A stretch of 48,632 bases of DNA from Thermomicrobium sp. (GTDB taxonomy: Bacteria; Chloroflexota; Chloroflexia; Thermomicrobiales; Thermomicrobiaceae), in contig JANZZC010000060.1 in assembly GCA_026419575.1 (NCBI GenBank), positions 1 through 48,632 on the forward strand, read 5' to 3'. A program made the position numbers and the translations under genes. The notes below the pieces were generated by a model that saw only the letters and a program-made list of their open reading frames with translations, had not been told where the DNA came from and did no database searches. Positions within the stretch are counted from its first letter, which is position 1, and every line of letters begins with the position of its first letter. Below are positions 25,286 through 34,978 of this stretch, piece by piece.

Positions 25286-26394
25286 GCGTCATGGCCCGTC
25301 TGCCGCTGCTCGCGCTCGACGTCGAGCGTACGGTCCGCCGTCGGTTGATCGCTCCCGAGTTCCGGGTCGCTGTTCCGCAGCTGGTCGAACCCGAGACGGT
25401 CGTCGCGGTCGCTGCGGCCGGTCAGGGAAAGACCGCTCGCGTCGCGATCGCCGTGGAACTCGGTGTCCCCCCGCAGGAGGCTGGGCGCTGTCTCGTCCGA
25501 GCGCTGGGTGACCGTATCGAGGCCGGGGAAGTCATCGCCGCGCGACGGCGCGGTTTGCGCACCGTGCAGGTCACGAGCCCGATCGCCGGGCGACTCCACT
25601 CGTTCGACGAGCGAACAGGGATGCTGGTCATCGAGGCGGAGGCTCCTCGCCAACCGGTACCAGCCTTGGTCGCTGGCGAGGTCACCGGCCTCTCCGACGA
25701 CGCGATCGAGATCCGCGCCATCGGCGATCTCGCCCACGGTGCCGTCTTGCTCGGACCGGAGTGCTCCGGGCCGCTCGTCGTCCTCTCCGATCGGCCGGAT
25801 CGCGAACTCCCACTCGAGGAATTCGACGAGCGGTGCCGAGGGGCAGTCGTCCTCGCCGGGATGACGATGAGTACCGCGGTGCTTCGCCGTCTTCAGGAAC
25901 TCGGTGCTGCGGGGGCGATCGTAGGCGGGCTCTCGGTCAGCGCGCTCGAGCCGTTCCTCGGGGGGAACATGGGCGAACGACTCCGCCAGCTCCTCTCCAC
26001 CGGTACGGTCGGCTGGCCGTTCTCCTTCGGTCTCCTCCTGCTGGAGGGCTTCGGGCGGTTACCAATCGCGCGCCCCGTCTTCGAGCTCTTGCAGGAACGG
26101 CGCGGGCGCTCGGTCGCGCTGCTGCGCGGCGACACGCTGGGACTCGATCGCCCGGCCTGTTTCGTGTCGTCGCGGGGCTTCCACGGCAAGTCGCTCGAGC
26201 CGCTCCCTCTCGAGACCGGGGTACCGGTCCACGTCGGGGTGCCGGCCCGACCAGGAGTGGGCGTGCTCCGCAGCGCTCCGTTCCTCTCCCGTGCGTTCGA
26301 GGGGTGCCCCTTCACCGCGGTGCTCGTCGAGCGTGACGGGCGAGTGGAGCCGTTGCCGGTCGAAGTCGTGACGCCGCTCGGCCTCACTCCGTGA
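25282..26394 (+). CDS. Unknown protein with barrel-sandwich-like N-terminal region
   Basis: A 370-residue soluble protein of no family I recognise. Residues about 75-115 (LGDRIEAGEVIAARRRGLRTVQVTSPIAG) read like a barrel-sandwich hybrid of the lipoyl/RnfC/efflux-adaptor kind. The middle (VVLAGMTMSTAVLRRLQELGAAGAIVGGLS) resembles a Rossmann-like or PTS-like alpha/beta repeat. Start is GTG 25282 inside the MutL-like stop, or ATG 25291. Its coupling to the MutL-like gene suggests a shared process. The last 11 bases overlap the convergent protease gene. Confidence 0.65.
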   Translation: MSVMARLPLLALDVERTVRRRLIAPEFRVAVPQLVEPETVVAVAAAGQGKTARVAIAVELGVPPQEAGRCLVRALGDRIEAGEVIAARRRGLRTVQVTSPIAGRLHSFDERTGMLVIEAEAPRQPVPALVAGEVTGLSDDAIEIRAIGDLAHGAVLLGPECSGPLVVLSDRPDRELPLEEFDERCRGAVVLAGMTMSTAVLRRLQELGAAGAIVGGLSVSALEPFLGGNMGERLRQLLSTGTVGWPFSFGLLLLEGFGRLPIARPVFELLQERRGRSVALLRGDTLGLDRPACFVSSRGFHGKSLEPLPLETGVPVHVGVPARPGVGVLRSAPFLSRAFEGCPFTAVLVERDGRVEPLPVEVVTPLGLTP

Positions 26395-27565
26395 AACGCG
26401 GCGTTCGTTGTCCCCGCCGCCGCTGCTCGTAGATCGCTGCTACTTCGTCCGGCGTGCGCGCGAGTTCCTGCCGCAGCTGCAGGAAGCGCAGGAGCGCGTT
26501 CCGCGTGAGCAACCCGAGGAGTCGACTGTCGTCGACGACCGGGATCTGGTGGATCTCGTGCGCGGCCATGAGCCGGAGGACCCTTTCCAGGTCGTCGTTC
26601 GGCGAGGCGGTGATCAGGCGTTCCCGAGGTGTCATGAGGTCGCGAACGCGTCGGATCGGCCATTCGCTGCGCGGGCTGTGACGGACATCGGTCAGCGTCA
26701 CGATCCCGACGAGACGCCCGTCCTCGACGACCGGAAAGCTCCGGACGTTGTACGCCAGGAGAGCGTCGACCAGTTCGTCGATCGTCAGGTCGGGGGAGAT
26801 CGTCGGTGGCTCAGGATCCATCAGCTGGCCGACCCGAACGCCCTCGAAGAAGCGCCGGATGACGAGCTGCTGGTACGACTGTTGCGCGGCGTTCTGCAGG
26901 AACCAGCCGAGGGCGATGAGCCAGATGCCGGAGAGCGGCGAACGGAAGACGAGGAAGAGCCCCCCGGCCATGAAGAGGAACCCGATCGCGACGCCGATAC
27001 CGGCAGCGATCCGCGTCGCGCGCAGGACGTTCCGCATCGCTCCCCAGAGGAGCGCCCGTAGCACTCGTCCACCGTCGAGCGGATACGCCGGAATCGAATT
27101 GAAGGCGACGAGGATCAGGTTGGCCCAGCCGAGATACTCGAGCACGGCTCCGAGCTGCTGGTTGAAGTCCTCGACGATCGGCCAGAGCAGGATCGAAGTC
27201 GCGCCGATGACGAGGCTGACGAGCGGTCCCGCGACGGCGATCAGGAACTCGTCCCGCGCTCGGCGAGCTTCGTCGGCGAGCTGGGCCACACCGCCGAAGA
27301 TGAAGAGGACGATGCTGATGACCGGGACACCGCGGGACTGCGCCACCAACGAGTGGCCGAGTTCGTGCGCGAGCACCGAGGCGAAGAGCAGGAGGCTGGA
27401 GAGCGCTGCGACGGCCCAGTACGTCCCCGGACCCCAGTTCGGGTACCACGCGGGAAAGACGCCGACGGCGAGCGAATAGGTGAGCAGCGCGAAAACGAGG
27501 AGCCAGCTGTAGTGCAAGCCGATCTCGATACCGCGGATCCGCCCCAAACGAATCGATGCTTCCAT
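26384..27565 (-). CDS. Site-2 protease family M50 peptidase with two CBS domains
   Basis: A 393-residue intramembrane zinc protease. LAHELGHSLVAQSRG (HExxH, near residue 65) and NSIPAYPLDGGRVLRALLWG supply the three metal ligands; about six membrane segments surround them. Two CBS domains form the C-terminal third (LMDPEPPTISPDLTIDELVDALL and LMTPRERLITASPNDDLERVLRLM), usually binding adenosine nucleotides and gating activity. This is the group typified by Methanocaldococcus S2P-CBS. ATG 27565 follows GGGGGGAGCG; the track's start at 28015 would run through the coaE gene. Confidence 0.9.
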   Translation of the reverse strand: MEASIRLGRIRGIEIGLHYSWLLVFALLTYSLAVGVFPAWYPNWGPGTYWAVAALSSLLLFASVLAHELGHSLVAQSRGVPVISIVLFIFGGVAQLADEARRARDEFLIAVAGPLVSLVIGATSILLWPIVEDFNQQLGAVLEYLGWANLILVAFNSIPAYPLDGGRVLRALLWGAMRNVLRATRIAAGIGVAIGFLFMAGGLFLVFRSPLSGIWLIALGWFLQNAAQQSYQQLVIRRFFEGVRVGQLMDPEPPTISPDLTIDELVDALLAYNVRSFPVVEDGRLVGIVTLTDVRHSPRSEWPIRRVRDLMTPRERLITASPNDDLERVLRLMAAHEIHQIPVVDDSRLLGLLTRNALLRFLQLRQELARTPDEVAAIYEQRRRGQRTPRFTE

Positions 27566-27896
27566 CGCTCCCCCCGGGGAATACGCTCGGTTGCCGGGGA
27601 AGCCGCTCCTCGGCGCACCGTCCGATCCCGATCCGGTGCAATCGTAGCACCGCTCCTCTAGGTACCGATGCGCACCCAGCGGCCGGCCGTCGCTGCAGGG
27701 AGAGAGCGGATGTTGGCCGGGAGGCAGGCCGAGGGTGTGCTCCCGTGCAGAGCCGCGATGCCGACACCGCCTCGCGACCGAGGGGCACGTTCGCGGAACG
27801 ATGGACGGCATCTCGCCGGGGTGCACGGCGCCTGCTCGGGCTGGCGTTTCCGACGACGGCTGGCGCGGTTCCGTGGCTCCGCCCTCGGGCATCCGG
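27566..27896. other. 331-nt gap between coaE end and protease start
   Basis: No gene supported. On the minus strand TGCTACGAT (27641-27649) is a possible extended -10 for the protease, leaving a leader of about 70 nt. The rest shows nothing I can name. Confidence 0.5.
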
Positions 27897-28541
27897 TCAT
27901 TCGGCGACGGGATCGGTCGCTGCGTCGGGAGCGAGGCGTCCGATCTTGGCGAGGATTTCCCGCCAGAGCGCGTGCACCTGCCGCTGGGTTTCCTCGAGCG
28001 AGCCGCTGTTGTCAATGACCCGATCGGCGCGGGCTACCTTCTCCTCTTGCGGCGGTTGGGCGCGGATCCGGGCGAGGGCTTCCTCCTCGCTCAGCCCGTT
28101 TCGGGCCATCAGCCGAGCTAGTTGCTGCTCGGGACGACAGGTCACGACCCACACCTCGTCGCAGTCGCGCGCGAGACTCGCCTCGAACAGCTTGATCGCA
28201 TCGATGACGACGACCGGACGGTCGCTCCGCGCGACCCGACGGCGGATTTCGGCGACGATCGCCGGATGGGTGATCGCTTCCAGACGACGCAGCGCTACGG
28301 GATCGCGGAAGACGATCGCCCCGAGCGCACGCCGATCGAGCGAGCCGTCGGGACGCAGCACGGCGGGACCGAACTCCCGTGCGATCTCCTCCAGGATCGG
28401 GCTTCCGGGCTCGGTGAGTTCGCGGGCGACCTGGTCGGCATCGATCGTTTCGGCCCCCAGCGCGGCGAGTTCCCGCAACACCGATGACTTCCCGCAGGCG
28501 ATGTTACCGGTCAAGCCGATGATGTACGGACGACGTCTCAC
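27897..28541 (-). CDS. coaE: Dephospho-CoA kinase
   Basis: A 214-residue CoaE, last step of coenzyme A synthesis. IIGLTGNIACGKSSVLREL is the P-loop; IDADQVARELTEPG, THPAIVAEIRRR and VVVIDAIKLFEASL are family motifs, the last replacing the usual VPLLFE by IKLFE. GTG start at 28541 overlaps the ABC-F stop by 4 bases, so it is translated with it. Confidence 0.92.
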   Translation of the reverse strand: MRRRPYIIGLTGNIACGKSSVLRELAALGAETIDADQVARELTEPGSPILEEIAREFGPAVLRPDGSLDRRALGAIVFRDPVALRRLEAITHPAIVAEIRRRVARSDRPVVVIDAIKLFEASLARDCDEVWVVTCRPEQQLARLMARNGLSEEEALARIRAQPPQEEKVARADRVIDNSGSLEETQRQVHALWREILAKIGRLAPDAATDPVAE

Positions 28542-30448
28542 CCGCCGCTCCCTCCTCGCAAGCCAGCGAGTTCCTCCGCCAAGCGCTCCCAGTGGGCATA
28601 AGCGCGTTCGAGTTCGGCGTTGACCGCTTCGTAGGCGGCGCCGAGTTCCGCGATCGCCTCGATGTCCTGGCGCGCGGTCGCTTGTTCGAGGTCCTCGGCG
28701 AGCTGCTGGGCACGCGCTTCGAGTTCTTCGATCTTCCGTTCGACCTGCGCGAACTCGCGCTCGATCTGGCGTGGCGAACGCCCTCTGGGCGGAGGCGGAA
28801 CGGTCGCCGGGCTGGAGTGGCTGCTCGCCGCGGGTTTCTCGCTCTCGACGCGTTGCCGGGAACGCTGGTAGTCGCTGTAGTTGCCGAGCGAGACGGTCAA
28901 TCGACCGTCCTCGATTACCCAGACGCTCGTCGCCAGGCGATCGATGAAGTACCGGTCGTGCGAGACGAAGAGGATCGTTCCCGCGAACTCGGCGAGCACC
29001 GTCTCGAGCGCCTCGCGGCTCGGCAGGTCGAGGTGGTTAGTCGGCTCGTCGAGGAGGAGCAGGTTGGGACGTTCCAGCGCCAGGAGAGCGAGCGCCAGCC
29101 GGCGCCGCTCTCCGCCGCTCAGCGCGCCGATGAGTTTGAAGACGTCGTCTCCGCGGAAGAGGAAGCGCGCGGCGAAGTGCCGTGCCTCGCTCTCGCTGAG
29201 CGCGTGGCGACGCACCAACGTCTCGAGGATCGTACAGTCCTCGTCGAGTCGAGGGTCCTGGGCGAGAAAGGCCGGGTTGACGCCGTTGCCGAAGCGGATC
29301 GTCCCCTCGAGCGGGGCCAGCTCCCCGATGAGGGTGCGCAGGAAGGTGCTCTTTCCCGTCCCGTTCGCGCCGAGGATCGCGATGCGCTCGCCGCGCTGGA
29401 CGACGAGCTCGGGCGTGCGGAAGAGCGGGCGTCCCGGGAAACCGATCGTGAGCGCCGTGGTGGAGAGGACGTCGCGACCGCTGGCCCCGCCGGCTCGGAG
29501 CGAGAGGTGCACTCGCTCGAGTTCGCGCGGCCGTTCGAGGCGCTCGAGGCGCGCGAGCTTGGTCGCTCGACCGCGTGCTTCGCGCGCACGCTGGCCGGCT
29601 CGATAGCGCTGGATGAAGGCTTCCTCCTTGCGGATATAGGCTTGCTGCGTCTCGTAGGCCGCGAGACGTTCGGCGAACCGTTTGGCGCGCAGTTCGACGT
29701 ACCGGGAGTAGTTGCCGGGATATTCCTCGACTCGGCCGAACGTCAATTCGAGCGTCCGCCGCGTGACCTGATCGAGGAAGTAGCGGTCGTGCGCGACGAC
29801 GAGGACGGCTCCGCGCCAGCGCTGGAGGAAGGTCTCCAGCCAGCCGAGCGCTGCGACGTCGAGGTGATTGGTCGGCTCGTCGAGGAGGAGCAGGTCGGGA
29901 TCGGCGAGCAGTGCACGGGCGAGCGCCAAGCGGGTGCGCTGCCCGCCGCTCAGGTGTTCGACCGGCCAGGCGAGCTGAGAGTCGCGGAACCCGAGTCCGG
30001 CCAGAACCTGCCGTGCGCGTACCTCCATCTCGTAGCCGCCGGCGGCCTCGAAGCGGGTGCTGAGCCGCTCGTAGGCGACGAGCAAGCGTGCCTGCGCTTC
30101 GGGATCGCGTTCGTGGGCGATGCGTCCTGCGAGTTCCGAGAGCTCCGCCTCCAGACGTCGGAGATGCGCGAAGGCTTCCTGGGCGGCCTCGAGAACGGTG
30201 CAACCGAGCGGGACAGCGGCGTCCTGCGGCACGTAGCCGATCCGCAAACCCCGCTGGGTGACGATGCGGCCGCTGTCCGGTCGATCTAGGCCGGCGACGA
30301 TCCGGAGGAGCGTGCTCTTCCCTGCGCCGTTCGGCCCGACCAGGCCGACACGGTCGCTTTCCAGGATCTGGAACGTGACCTCGCGCAAGAGTTCGTCCGA
30401 ACCGTAGCGCTTGCTGACGCGGTCGACCGTCAGGATCGTCTCGGGCAT
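28538..30448 (-). CDS. ABC-F family ATPase
   Basis: A 636-residue protein with two ABC cassettes and no membrane domain, the ABC-F pattern of ribosome-associated factors. First cassette: GPNGAGKSTLLRIVAG, LSGGQRTRLALARALL and LLLDEPTNHLD. Second: GANGTGKSTFLRTLIG, LSGGERRRLALALLALE and LLLDEPTNHLDLPS. The linker (KRFAERLAAYETQQAYIRKEE) is the P-site tRNA interaction motif region. A C-terminal coiled coil (REFAQVERKIEELEARAQQL) is Uup/YdiF-like. ATG 30448 lacks a strong RBS. The track ORF to 31924 is antisense to lysA and wrong. Confidence 0.9.
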   Translation of the reverse strand: MPETILTVDRVSKRYGSDELLREVTFQILESDRVGLVGPNGAGKSTLLRIVAGLDRPDSGRIVTQRGLRIGYVPQDAAVPLGCTVLEAAQEAFAHLRRLEAELSELAGRIAHERDPEAQARLLVAYERLSTRFEAAGGYEMEVRARQVLAGLGFRDSQLAWPVEHLSGGQRTRLALARALLADPDLLLLDEPTNHLDVAALGWLETFLQRWRGAVLVVAHDRYFLDQVTRRTLELTFGRVEEYPGNYSRYVELRAKRFAERLAAYETQQAYIRKEEAFIQRYRAGQRAREARGRATKLARLERLERPRELERVHLSLRAGGASGRDVLSTTALTIGFPGRPLFRTPELVVQRGERIAILGANGTGKSTFLRTLIGELAPLEGTIRFGNGVNPAFLAQDPRLDEDCTILETLVRRHALSESEARHFAARFLFRGDDVFKLIGALSGGERRRLALALLALERPNLLLLDEPTNHLDLPSREALETVLAEFAGTILFVSHDRYFIDRLATSVWVIEDGRLTVSLGNYSDYQRSRQRVESEKPAASSHSSPATVPPPPRGRSPRQIEREFAQVERKIEELEARAQQLAEDLEQATARQDIEAIAELGAAYEAVNAELERAYAHWERLAEELAGLRGGSGG

Positions 30449-30483
30449 GCGGCGCGGTCCTCGACTCCATCGTGGGGCGCCGT

Positions 30484-30513
30484 TTGGCGCGCTCCCGAAT
30501 CGCCAACTATACT
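30484..30513 (+). promoter_or_regulatory. Promoter of lysA
   Basis: TTGGCG (30484-30489) and TATACT (30508-30513), 18-bp spacer, with about 28 bases of leader. It lies in the 99-base divergent gap to the ABC-F gene. Confidence 0.7.
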
Positions 30514-30547
30514 CTCGCCGTGCCCAGCTCGGCGCGAAGGGCGAAAG

Positions 30548-31918
30548 ATGCACGGATCGTACGGGGATATCGAAAGTCTCTTGCCGGATACGGCAACCTG
30601 GGAGGCGGACGGTTGCCTCTCCCTGGCGGGACGTTCGGTCGCCGGTCTCGCCGAGGCGTTCGGGACACCGCTGTACGTGTACGACGTCGCAACCATCCGT
30701 GGCTGCTGTGCAGCGTACCGGGCGGGATGCGCCGGTTATCCGGGAGAGGCGCAGCTCGTCTACGCCGCGAAAGCCTTCGCGGCCGTCGGATTGCTCCGGC
30801 TCCTCGCCGCCGAGGGGCTGGGTGTCGACTGCGTCTCCGGTGGCGAGCTGTTCCTCGCGTGGTGCGCTGGCGTGCCTCCCGAGTGTCTGGTGTTCCACGG
30901 GAACAACAAGTCGGAGGAAGAACTCGCGCTCGCGCTGCGCCTCGGCGTCGGCCGGATCGTCGTGGACAGCCTCGACGAGCTCGAACTGCTCGCTCGGCTC
31001 GTCACTGACCCGTCCGAGCCGGTGCGTGTCCTGCTGCGGCTCAACCCGGGCGTCGAGCCGCACGATACCCATGCCTACCGGCGGACGGGTCAACTGGATT
31101 CGAAGTTCGGCCTCCCGATCGCGACCGGCGACGCGGCGCGAGCGGTCGCGCGCTGCCTGGAGCTCTGGCCAGCGATCGCGTTGCTCGGATACCATATCCA
31201 CATCGGATCGCAGATCTTCGATCTCGCGCCGTACCGGTCGGCGATCGAGCGGGCGTACGACTTCGCGGCCGAGATGGCTCGCATTCACGGCGCGATCCCT
31301 CAGGAGTTCTCGCCGGGCGGTGGATTCGGGGTCGCGTACACGGTCGAGGATCGGCCCGTGGAGGTCGCCGCCGCCGCGGCGACCGTGGCGGGGTGGGTAG
31401 CCGACGCCGCGCGGGCTCGTGGGCTGCCCTTGCCGCGGCTGGTGCTCGAGCCTGGTCGGTCGCTCGTCGCGCGGGCCGGGGTCGCGGTGTACCGGGTCGG
31501 GACAGTCAAGCGGATTCCTGGGGTGCGCACCTACGTCGCGGTCGACGGTGGAATGGCGGACAATATCCGGCCGGCGCTCTACGGTGCACGGTACCAGGTG
31601 GTCCCAGCGTGCTGGAGCGATCGTCCGCCCGAGCGAGTGCGTCTCGTGGGAAAGTACTGCGAGTCCGGCGACGTCCTGATCGACGAGGCGGAGCTCCCGA
31701 GTCCGCAGCGGGGCGATCTCCTGGTGATCCCGGTCGCTGGGGCGTACTGCCTGGCGATGGCGAGCAACTACAACGCGGCCTTGCGCCCCACGGTCGTGGC
31801 GGTCGAGGACGGGGATGTCATGGTCTGGCAGCGGCGGGAGAGGCTGGATGACCTTCTGGCGCGGGAAGTCTCCGGCTGTTTTTCGGGGCGAGACGTTGAA
31901 TTTCGGCGATTTTCGTAG
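30548..31918 (+). CDS. lysA: Diaminopimelate decarboxylase
   Basis: A 456-residue fold III PLP enzyme that makes L-lysine from meso-DAP. LVYAAKAFAA (PLP Lys, near residue 76), YHIHIGSQIFD, EFSPGGGFGVAY, LEPGRSLVARAG and KYCESGDVLIDEAELP (catalytic Cys-Glu-Ser) are all intact. Length slightly longer than the 420-residue average because of the N-terminal segment. It ends 62 bases before the sigma factor gene. Confidence 0.93.
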   Translation: MHGSYGDIESLLPDTATWEADGCLSLAGRSVAGLAEAFGTPLYVYDVATIRGCCAAYRAGCAGYPGEAQLVYAAKAFAAVGLLRLLAAEGLGVDCVSGGELFLAWCAGVPPECLVFHGNNKSEEELALALRLGVGRIVVDSLDELELLARLVTDPSEPVRVLLRLNPGVEPHDTHAYRRTGQLDSKFGLPIATGDAARAVARCLELWPAIALLGYHIHIGSQIFDLAPYRSAIERAYDFAAEMARIHGAIPQEFSPGGGFGVAYTVEDRPVEVAAAAATVAGWVADAARARGLPLPRLVLEPGRSLVARAGVAVYRVGTVKRIPGVRTYVAVDGGMADNIRPALYGARYQVVPACWSDRPPERVRLVGKYCESGDVLIDEAELPSPQRGDLLVIPVAGAYCLAMASNYNAALRPTVVAVEDGDVMVWQRRERLDDLLAREVSGCFSGRDVEFRRFS

Positions 31919-31924
31919 TATCAC
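31896..31924 (+). promoter_or_regulatory. Possible promoter of the sigma factor gene
   Basis: TTGAAT (31896-31901) and TATCAC (31919-31924) with 17 bp between them. It overlaps the lysA stop. Confidence 0.5.
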
Positions 31925-31980
31925 TCAGCTGCCGCACGAAGTCGGTTCGGGTTCCGTGTAGGCCGTGAGGAGTGCGCACG

Positions 31981-33510
31981 GTGACCAAGGCGGAACGGCG
32001 CGGGAGACCCAAGCGGTCACGCGATGCGATGACCAAGGGGAACGGGTCGTACGATCTTCCCGTCCCGGCTGACGCTGCGGCGATCCTCGCCGCGGCGCGA
32101 GTGCACGGGCGGTTGTCGCGCGAGCAACTCGGGCGCTTGCTCGATCTGCTGGGGCCCGATACCGTCGAGACGGTGCTGGCTGAGTTGCTGGCCGAGGGGA
32201 TCGTCATCCCGAGCGATGACGGCCACGCGATCGAGGGTGCGCTCGCTCCCCTCGAGAGCGAGGACGAAGCCGACCCGGATCTGCTGGTGAACGATCCGGT
32301 ACGGCTCTACTTGGCCGAGATCGGACGGGTGCCGCTGCTCACCGCCGAACAGGAGGTGCAGCTCGGGCGCGCGGTGGAACTCGGCGAGTATCTCGGGGAG
32401 TGCACCCGCCAGGTCGGCGACGATCCGGTCGCGCTTCTCCAGGTGATCTGGGAGCGGTTCCGCGACGGGTGGCCGCGCGTCCGAGAGTTCGCGGAAACGG
32501 TCGGCCTGTCCCAGTCGTATCGCAGCGCGATCCTCGAGCGGATCCTGCCCCTGAGCGCACTGCAGCCGGCCGCCTTGCGCATCGCGCTCGCGCGTCTCGG
32601 GGAGAGCGTGGAGACGCTGGAGGAGGCGCTCCGGCGCCGGCGCCTAGAATTCGCCCTCTTCCCACCCGAACTCCGTACGTGGGCCGACCCGTGCGACCGT
32701 GCGCTCCCCGTGACCCCGCCCCTCGCGGAGTGCGGACTGTCTCCTGACGCGCTCGCCGCGCACTGGCGGTCGCTCCAGAAGAACGGCGAGGAGGCGCGAC
32801 GGGAGCTGACCGAAGCGAATCTCCGCCTGGTCGTGAGCATCGCCAAGCGGTACGTCGGCCGCGGCCTGACGTTGCTCGATCTCATCCAGGAGGGGAACCT
32901 CGGGCTCATCCGCGCGGTGGAAAAGTTCCAGACGCACAAGGGGTTCAAGTTCTCGACGTACGCCACCTGGTGGATCCGTCAGTCAATCACCCGGGCGCTG
33001 GCCGATCAGGCGCGGACGATCCGGCTTCCGGTGCATCTCGTCGATACGCTCAACCGCCTGAGCCGGATCGCTCGCCAGCTGACGCAAGAGCTCGGTCGCG
33101 AACCGACGACTGCCGAGCTGGCGGCGGCGGCGAACCTGCCGATCGAGCGTGTGCGCGAACTCCTGCAGGCGGCCCAGGAGCCGGTCTCGCTGGAGATGCC
33201 GGTAGGCCAGGAGGAGGAGAGTACGCTCGGCGAGTTCCTCGAAGACGAGCGGGCGGTCGCACCGCTCGATGCGGCGGCGATGTCGCTCCTGCGCGAGCAG
33301 GTGCAGGCGCTGCTGGCGACCTTGAGCGAGCGGGAGCGACGGGTGCTCGCGATGCGCTTCGGCCTCGAAGACGGGCAAACGTATACACTGGAAGAAGTCG
33401 GGCGGGCCTTCGGCGTCACGCGCGAGCGGGTGCGTCAGATCGAGGCCAAAGCGCTGCGGAAGCTGCGGCACCCGCTGCGGGCGCGGGCGCTCCGCGATTT
33501 CCTCGAATGA
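31981..33510 (+). CDS. rpoD: RNA polymerase sigma factor, RpoD/SigA group
   Basis: A 509-residue group 1-like sigma-70. Seen: a region 1.1-like helical segment (residues about 15-70), region 1.2 ([25 protein letters not shown]), a non-conserved region, region 2 ([22 protein letters not shown] and [14 protein letters not shown]), region 3 and region 4 ([17 protein letters not shown] with the [19 protein letters not shown] helix-turn-helix). The extension 1.1 and length favour the primary sigma factor, which fits the TTGACA/TATAAT-like promoters seen here. GTG 31981, nine bases from AGGAG, is preferred to GTG 31972, which abuts it. The obgE gene follows 55 bases on. Confidence 0.9.
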   Translation: MTKAERRGRPKRSRDAMTKGNGSYDLPVPADAAAILAAARVHGRLSREQLGRLLDLLGPDTVETVLAELLAEGIVIPSDDGHAIEGALAPLESEDEADPDLLVNDPVRLYLAEIGRVPLLTAEQEVQLGRAVELGEYLGECTRQVGDDPVALLQVIWERFRDGWPRVREFAETVGLSQSYRSAILERILPLSALQPAALRIALARLGESVETLEEALRRRRLEFALFPPELRTWADPCDRALPVTPPLAECGLSPDALAAHWRSLQKNGEEARRELTEANLRLVVSIAKRYVGRGLTLLDLIQEGNLGLIRAVEKFQTHKGFKFSTYATWWIRQSITRALADQARTIRLPVHLVDTLNRLSRIARQLTQELGREPTTAELAAAANLPIERVRELLQAAQEPVSLEMPVGQEEESTLGEFLEDERAVAPLDAAAMSLLREQVQALLATLSERERRVLAMRFGLEDGQTYTLEEVGRAFGVTRERVRQIEAKALRKLRHPLRARALRDFLE

Positions 33511-33565
33511 CCATCGACCGGAAGCGAAGCGCTGCGGCACCTGGCTCGCCCAGGTGGAGGACGCA

Positions 33566-34972
33566 ATGTTCTACGATCAGGCGAAGATCTACGTCAAGGC
33601 GGGGAACGGCGGCGACGGGGCCGTCAGTTTCCACCGGGAGAAGTACGTGCCCCGCGGTGGGCCCGACGGTGGCGACGGCGGTCGGGGCGGCAACGTCTAC
33701 CTGCGGGTCGATCCCTCCCTGAACACGCTCCTGCCCTTCAGCTACCAGCAGCAGTTCCGCGCCGAGAACGGCCATCCGGGGCAAGGGGACAACAAGAGCG
33801 GGCGAGACGGTGCCGATCTCTACATCGACGTGCCGCCGGGAACCGTCGTCATCGACGAGGCGACCGGCGAGGTCCTCGGTGACCTCGTCGAACCGGGGGA
33901 GGTGCTCCTCGTCGCGCGCGGTGGCCTCGGTGGACGCGGGAACCAGCACTTCGCGACGCCGAGCCGGCAAACGCCGCGCTTCGCTGAGAAGGGAGAGCCC
34001 GGGGAAGAGCGCTGGCTCCGCTTGGAACTCAAGCTGCTCGCTGACGTCGGCCTGGTGGGGCTGCCGAACGCCGGCAAGTCGACGCTGCTCGCGACGGTCA
34101 GTGCAGCACGGCCCAAGATCGCCGACTACCCATTCACGACGCTCGAACCGATGCTCGGGGTCGTGAGCGTCCCCGGTCGGGAGGGGGGATCGTTCGTTCT
34201 GGCCGATCTGCCCGGGCTCATCGCGGGAGCGTCGCGCGGCGCCGGTTTGGGACACGAGTTCCTGCGTCACGTCGAGCGGACGCGGTTGCTCATCCATGTG
34301 CTCGACGGTTCCGGTGGACTCGAGGGACGGGATCCGCTGGACGATTTCCATACGATCAATGCCGAGCTCGCGGCGTATTCGGCCGCTCTGGCCGGGAAGC
34401 CGCAGATCGTTGCCGTGAACAAGATGGATCTTCCGGAGGCGCAGGCCAACTGGCCGCGACTGGCCGAGATGCTGCGCGCGCTCGGCTACGAGGTCTATCC
34501 GATCTCCGCGGCGACCGGACAGGGAGTGGGAGAGCTGGTGCTCGCGACGTGGGAGCGGCTGCAGCGGATTCCGAAGCCCGAGCGGATCGCACCGCCGGTA
34601 CGGACGCACCGGCTCTACACCTTGGATCGTTCGCAGGAGCGGTGGGAAGCGGTTCGCGTCGCGCCGCATCGGTTCGTGCTCCGGGGACCGAAGATCGAGC
34701 GGCTGACGCTGATGACCGATTTCTCCAATCCCGAGGCGGCCGAGCGTTACCAGCGCCTGCTGGCCCGCTGGGGGATCTCGCGGCGACTCACGGCGCTCGG
34801 AATTCAACCGGGTGACATCGTCGAGGTGGCTGGTCGCGAGTTGGTCTGGGAGCCGGAGCTCGCCGAGTCCGAACGCACGCCACCGCGGCGGCGACGCCTC
34901 ACCAAGCGGGAGCGCTTGCTCAAGCGGGCAGGCCTGCTGGAAGAGCCGGAAGAGGAACTCGGCGAACAGTGA
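33566..34972 (+). CDS. obgE: GTPase Obg/CgtA
   Basis: A 468-residue ribosome-assembly and stringent-response GTPase. The glycine-rich Obg fold is [21 protein letters not shown] to [16 protein letters not shown]. The G domain has [16 protein letters not shown] (G1), DYPFTTLEP (G2), LADLPGLI (G3), NKMDLPEA (G4) and ISAATGQG (G5). A C-terminal OCT domain lies about residues 340-425, followed by a basic tail ([14 protein letters not shown]). ATG 33566 after GGTGGAGG is chosen over the track's GTG 33554. Its stop is 6 bases from the convergent rel stop. Confidence 0.95.
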   Translation: MFYDQAKIYVKAGNGGDGAVSFHREKYVPRGGPDGGDGGRGGNVYLRVDPSLNTLLPFSYQQQFRAENGHPGQGDNKSGRDGADLYIDVPPGTVVIDEATGEVLGDLVEPGEVLLVARGGLGGRGNQHFATPSRQTPRFAEKGEPGEERWLRLELKLLADVGLVGLPNAGKSTLLATVSAARPKIADYPFTTLEPMLGVVSVPGREGGSFVLADLPGLIAGASRGAGLGHEFLRHVERTRLLIHVLDGSGGLEGRDPLDDFHTINAELAAYSAALAGKPQIVAVNKMDLPEAQANWPRLAEMLRALGYEVYPISAATGQGVGELVLATWERLQRIPKPERIAPPVRTHRLYTLDRSQERWEAVRVAPHRFVLRGPKIERLTLMTDFSNPEAAERYQRLLARWGISRRLTALGIQPGDIVEVAGRELVWEPELAESERTPPRRRRLTKRERLLKRAGLLEEPEEELGEQ

Positions 34973-34978
34973 GGGCGG

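Noticed and set aside
28538-31924. 1128-residue minus-strand ORF
   Set aside because: Only the part from 30448 down is real (ABC-F). The upstream extension is antisense to lysA, which has full catalytic motifs.
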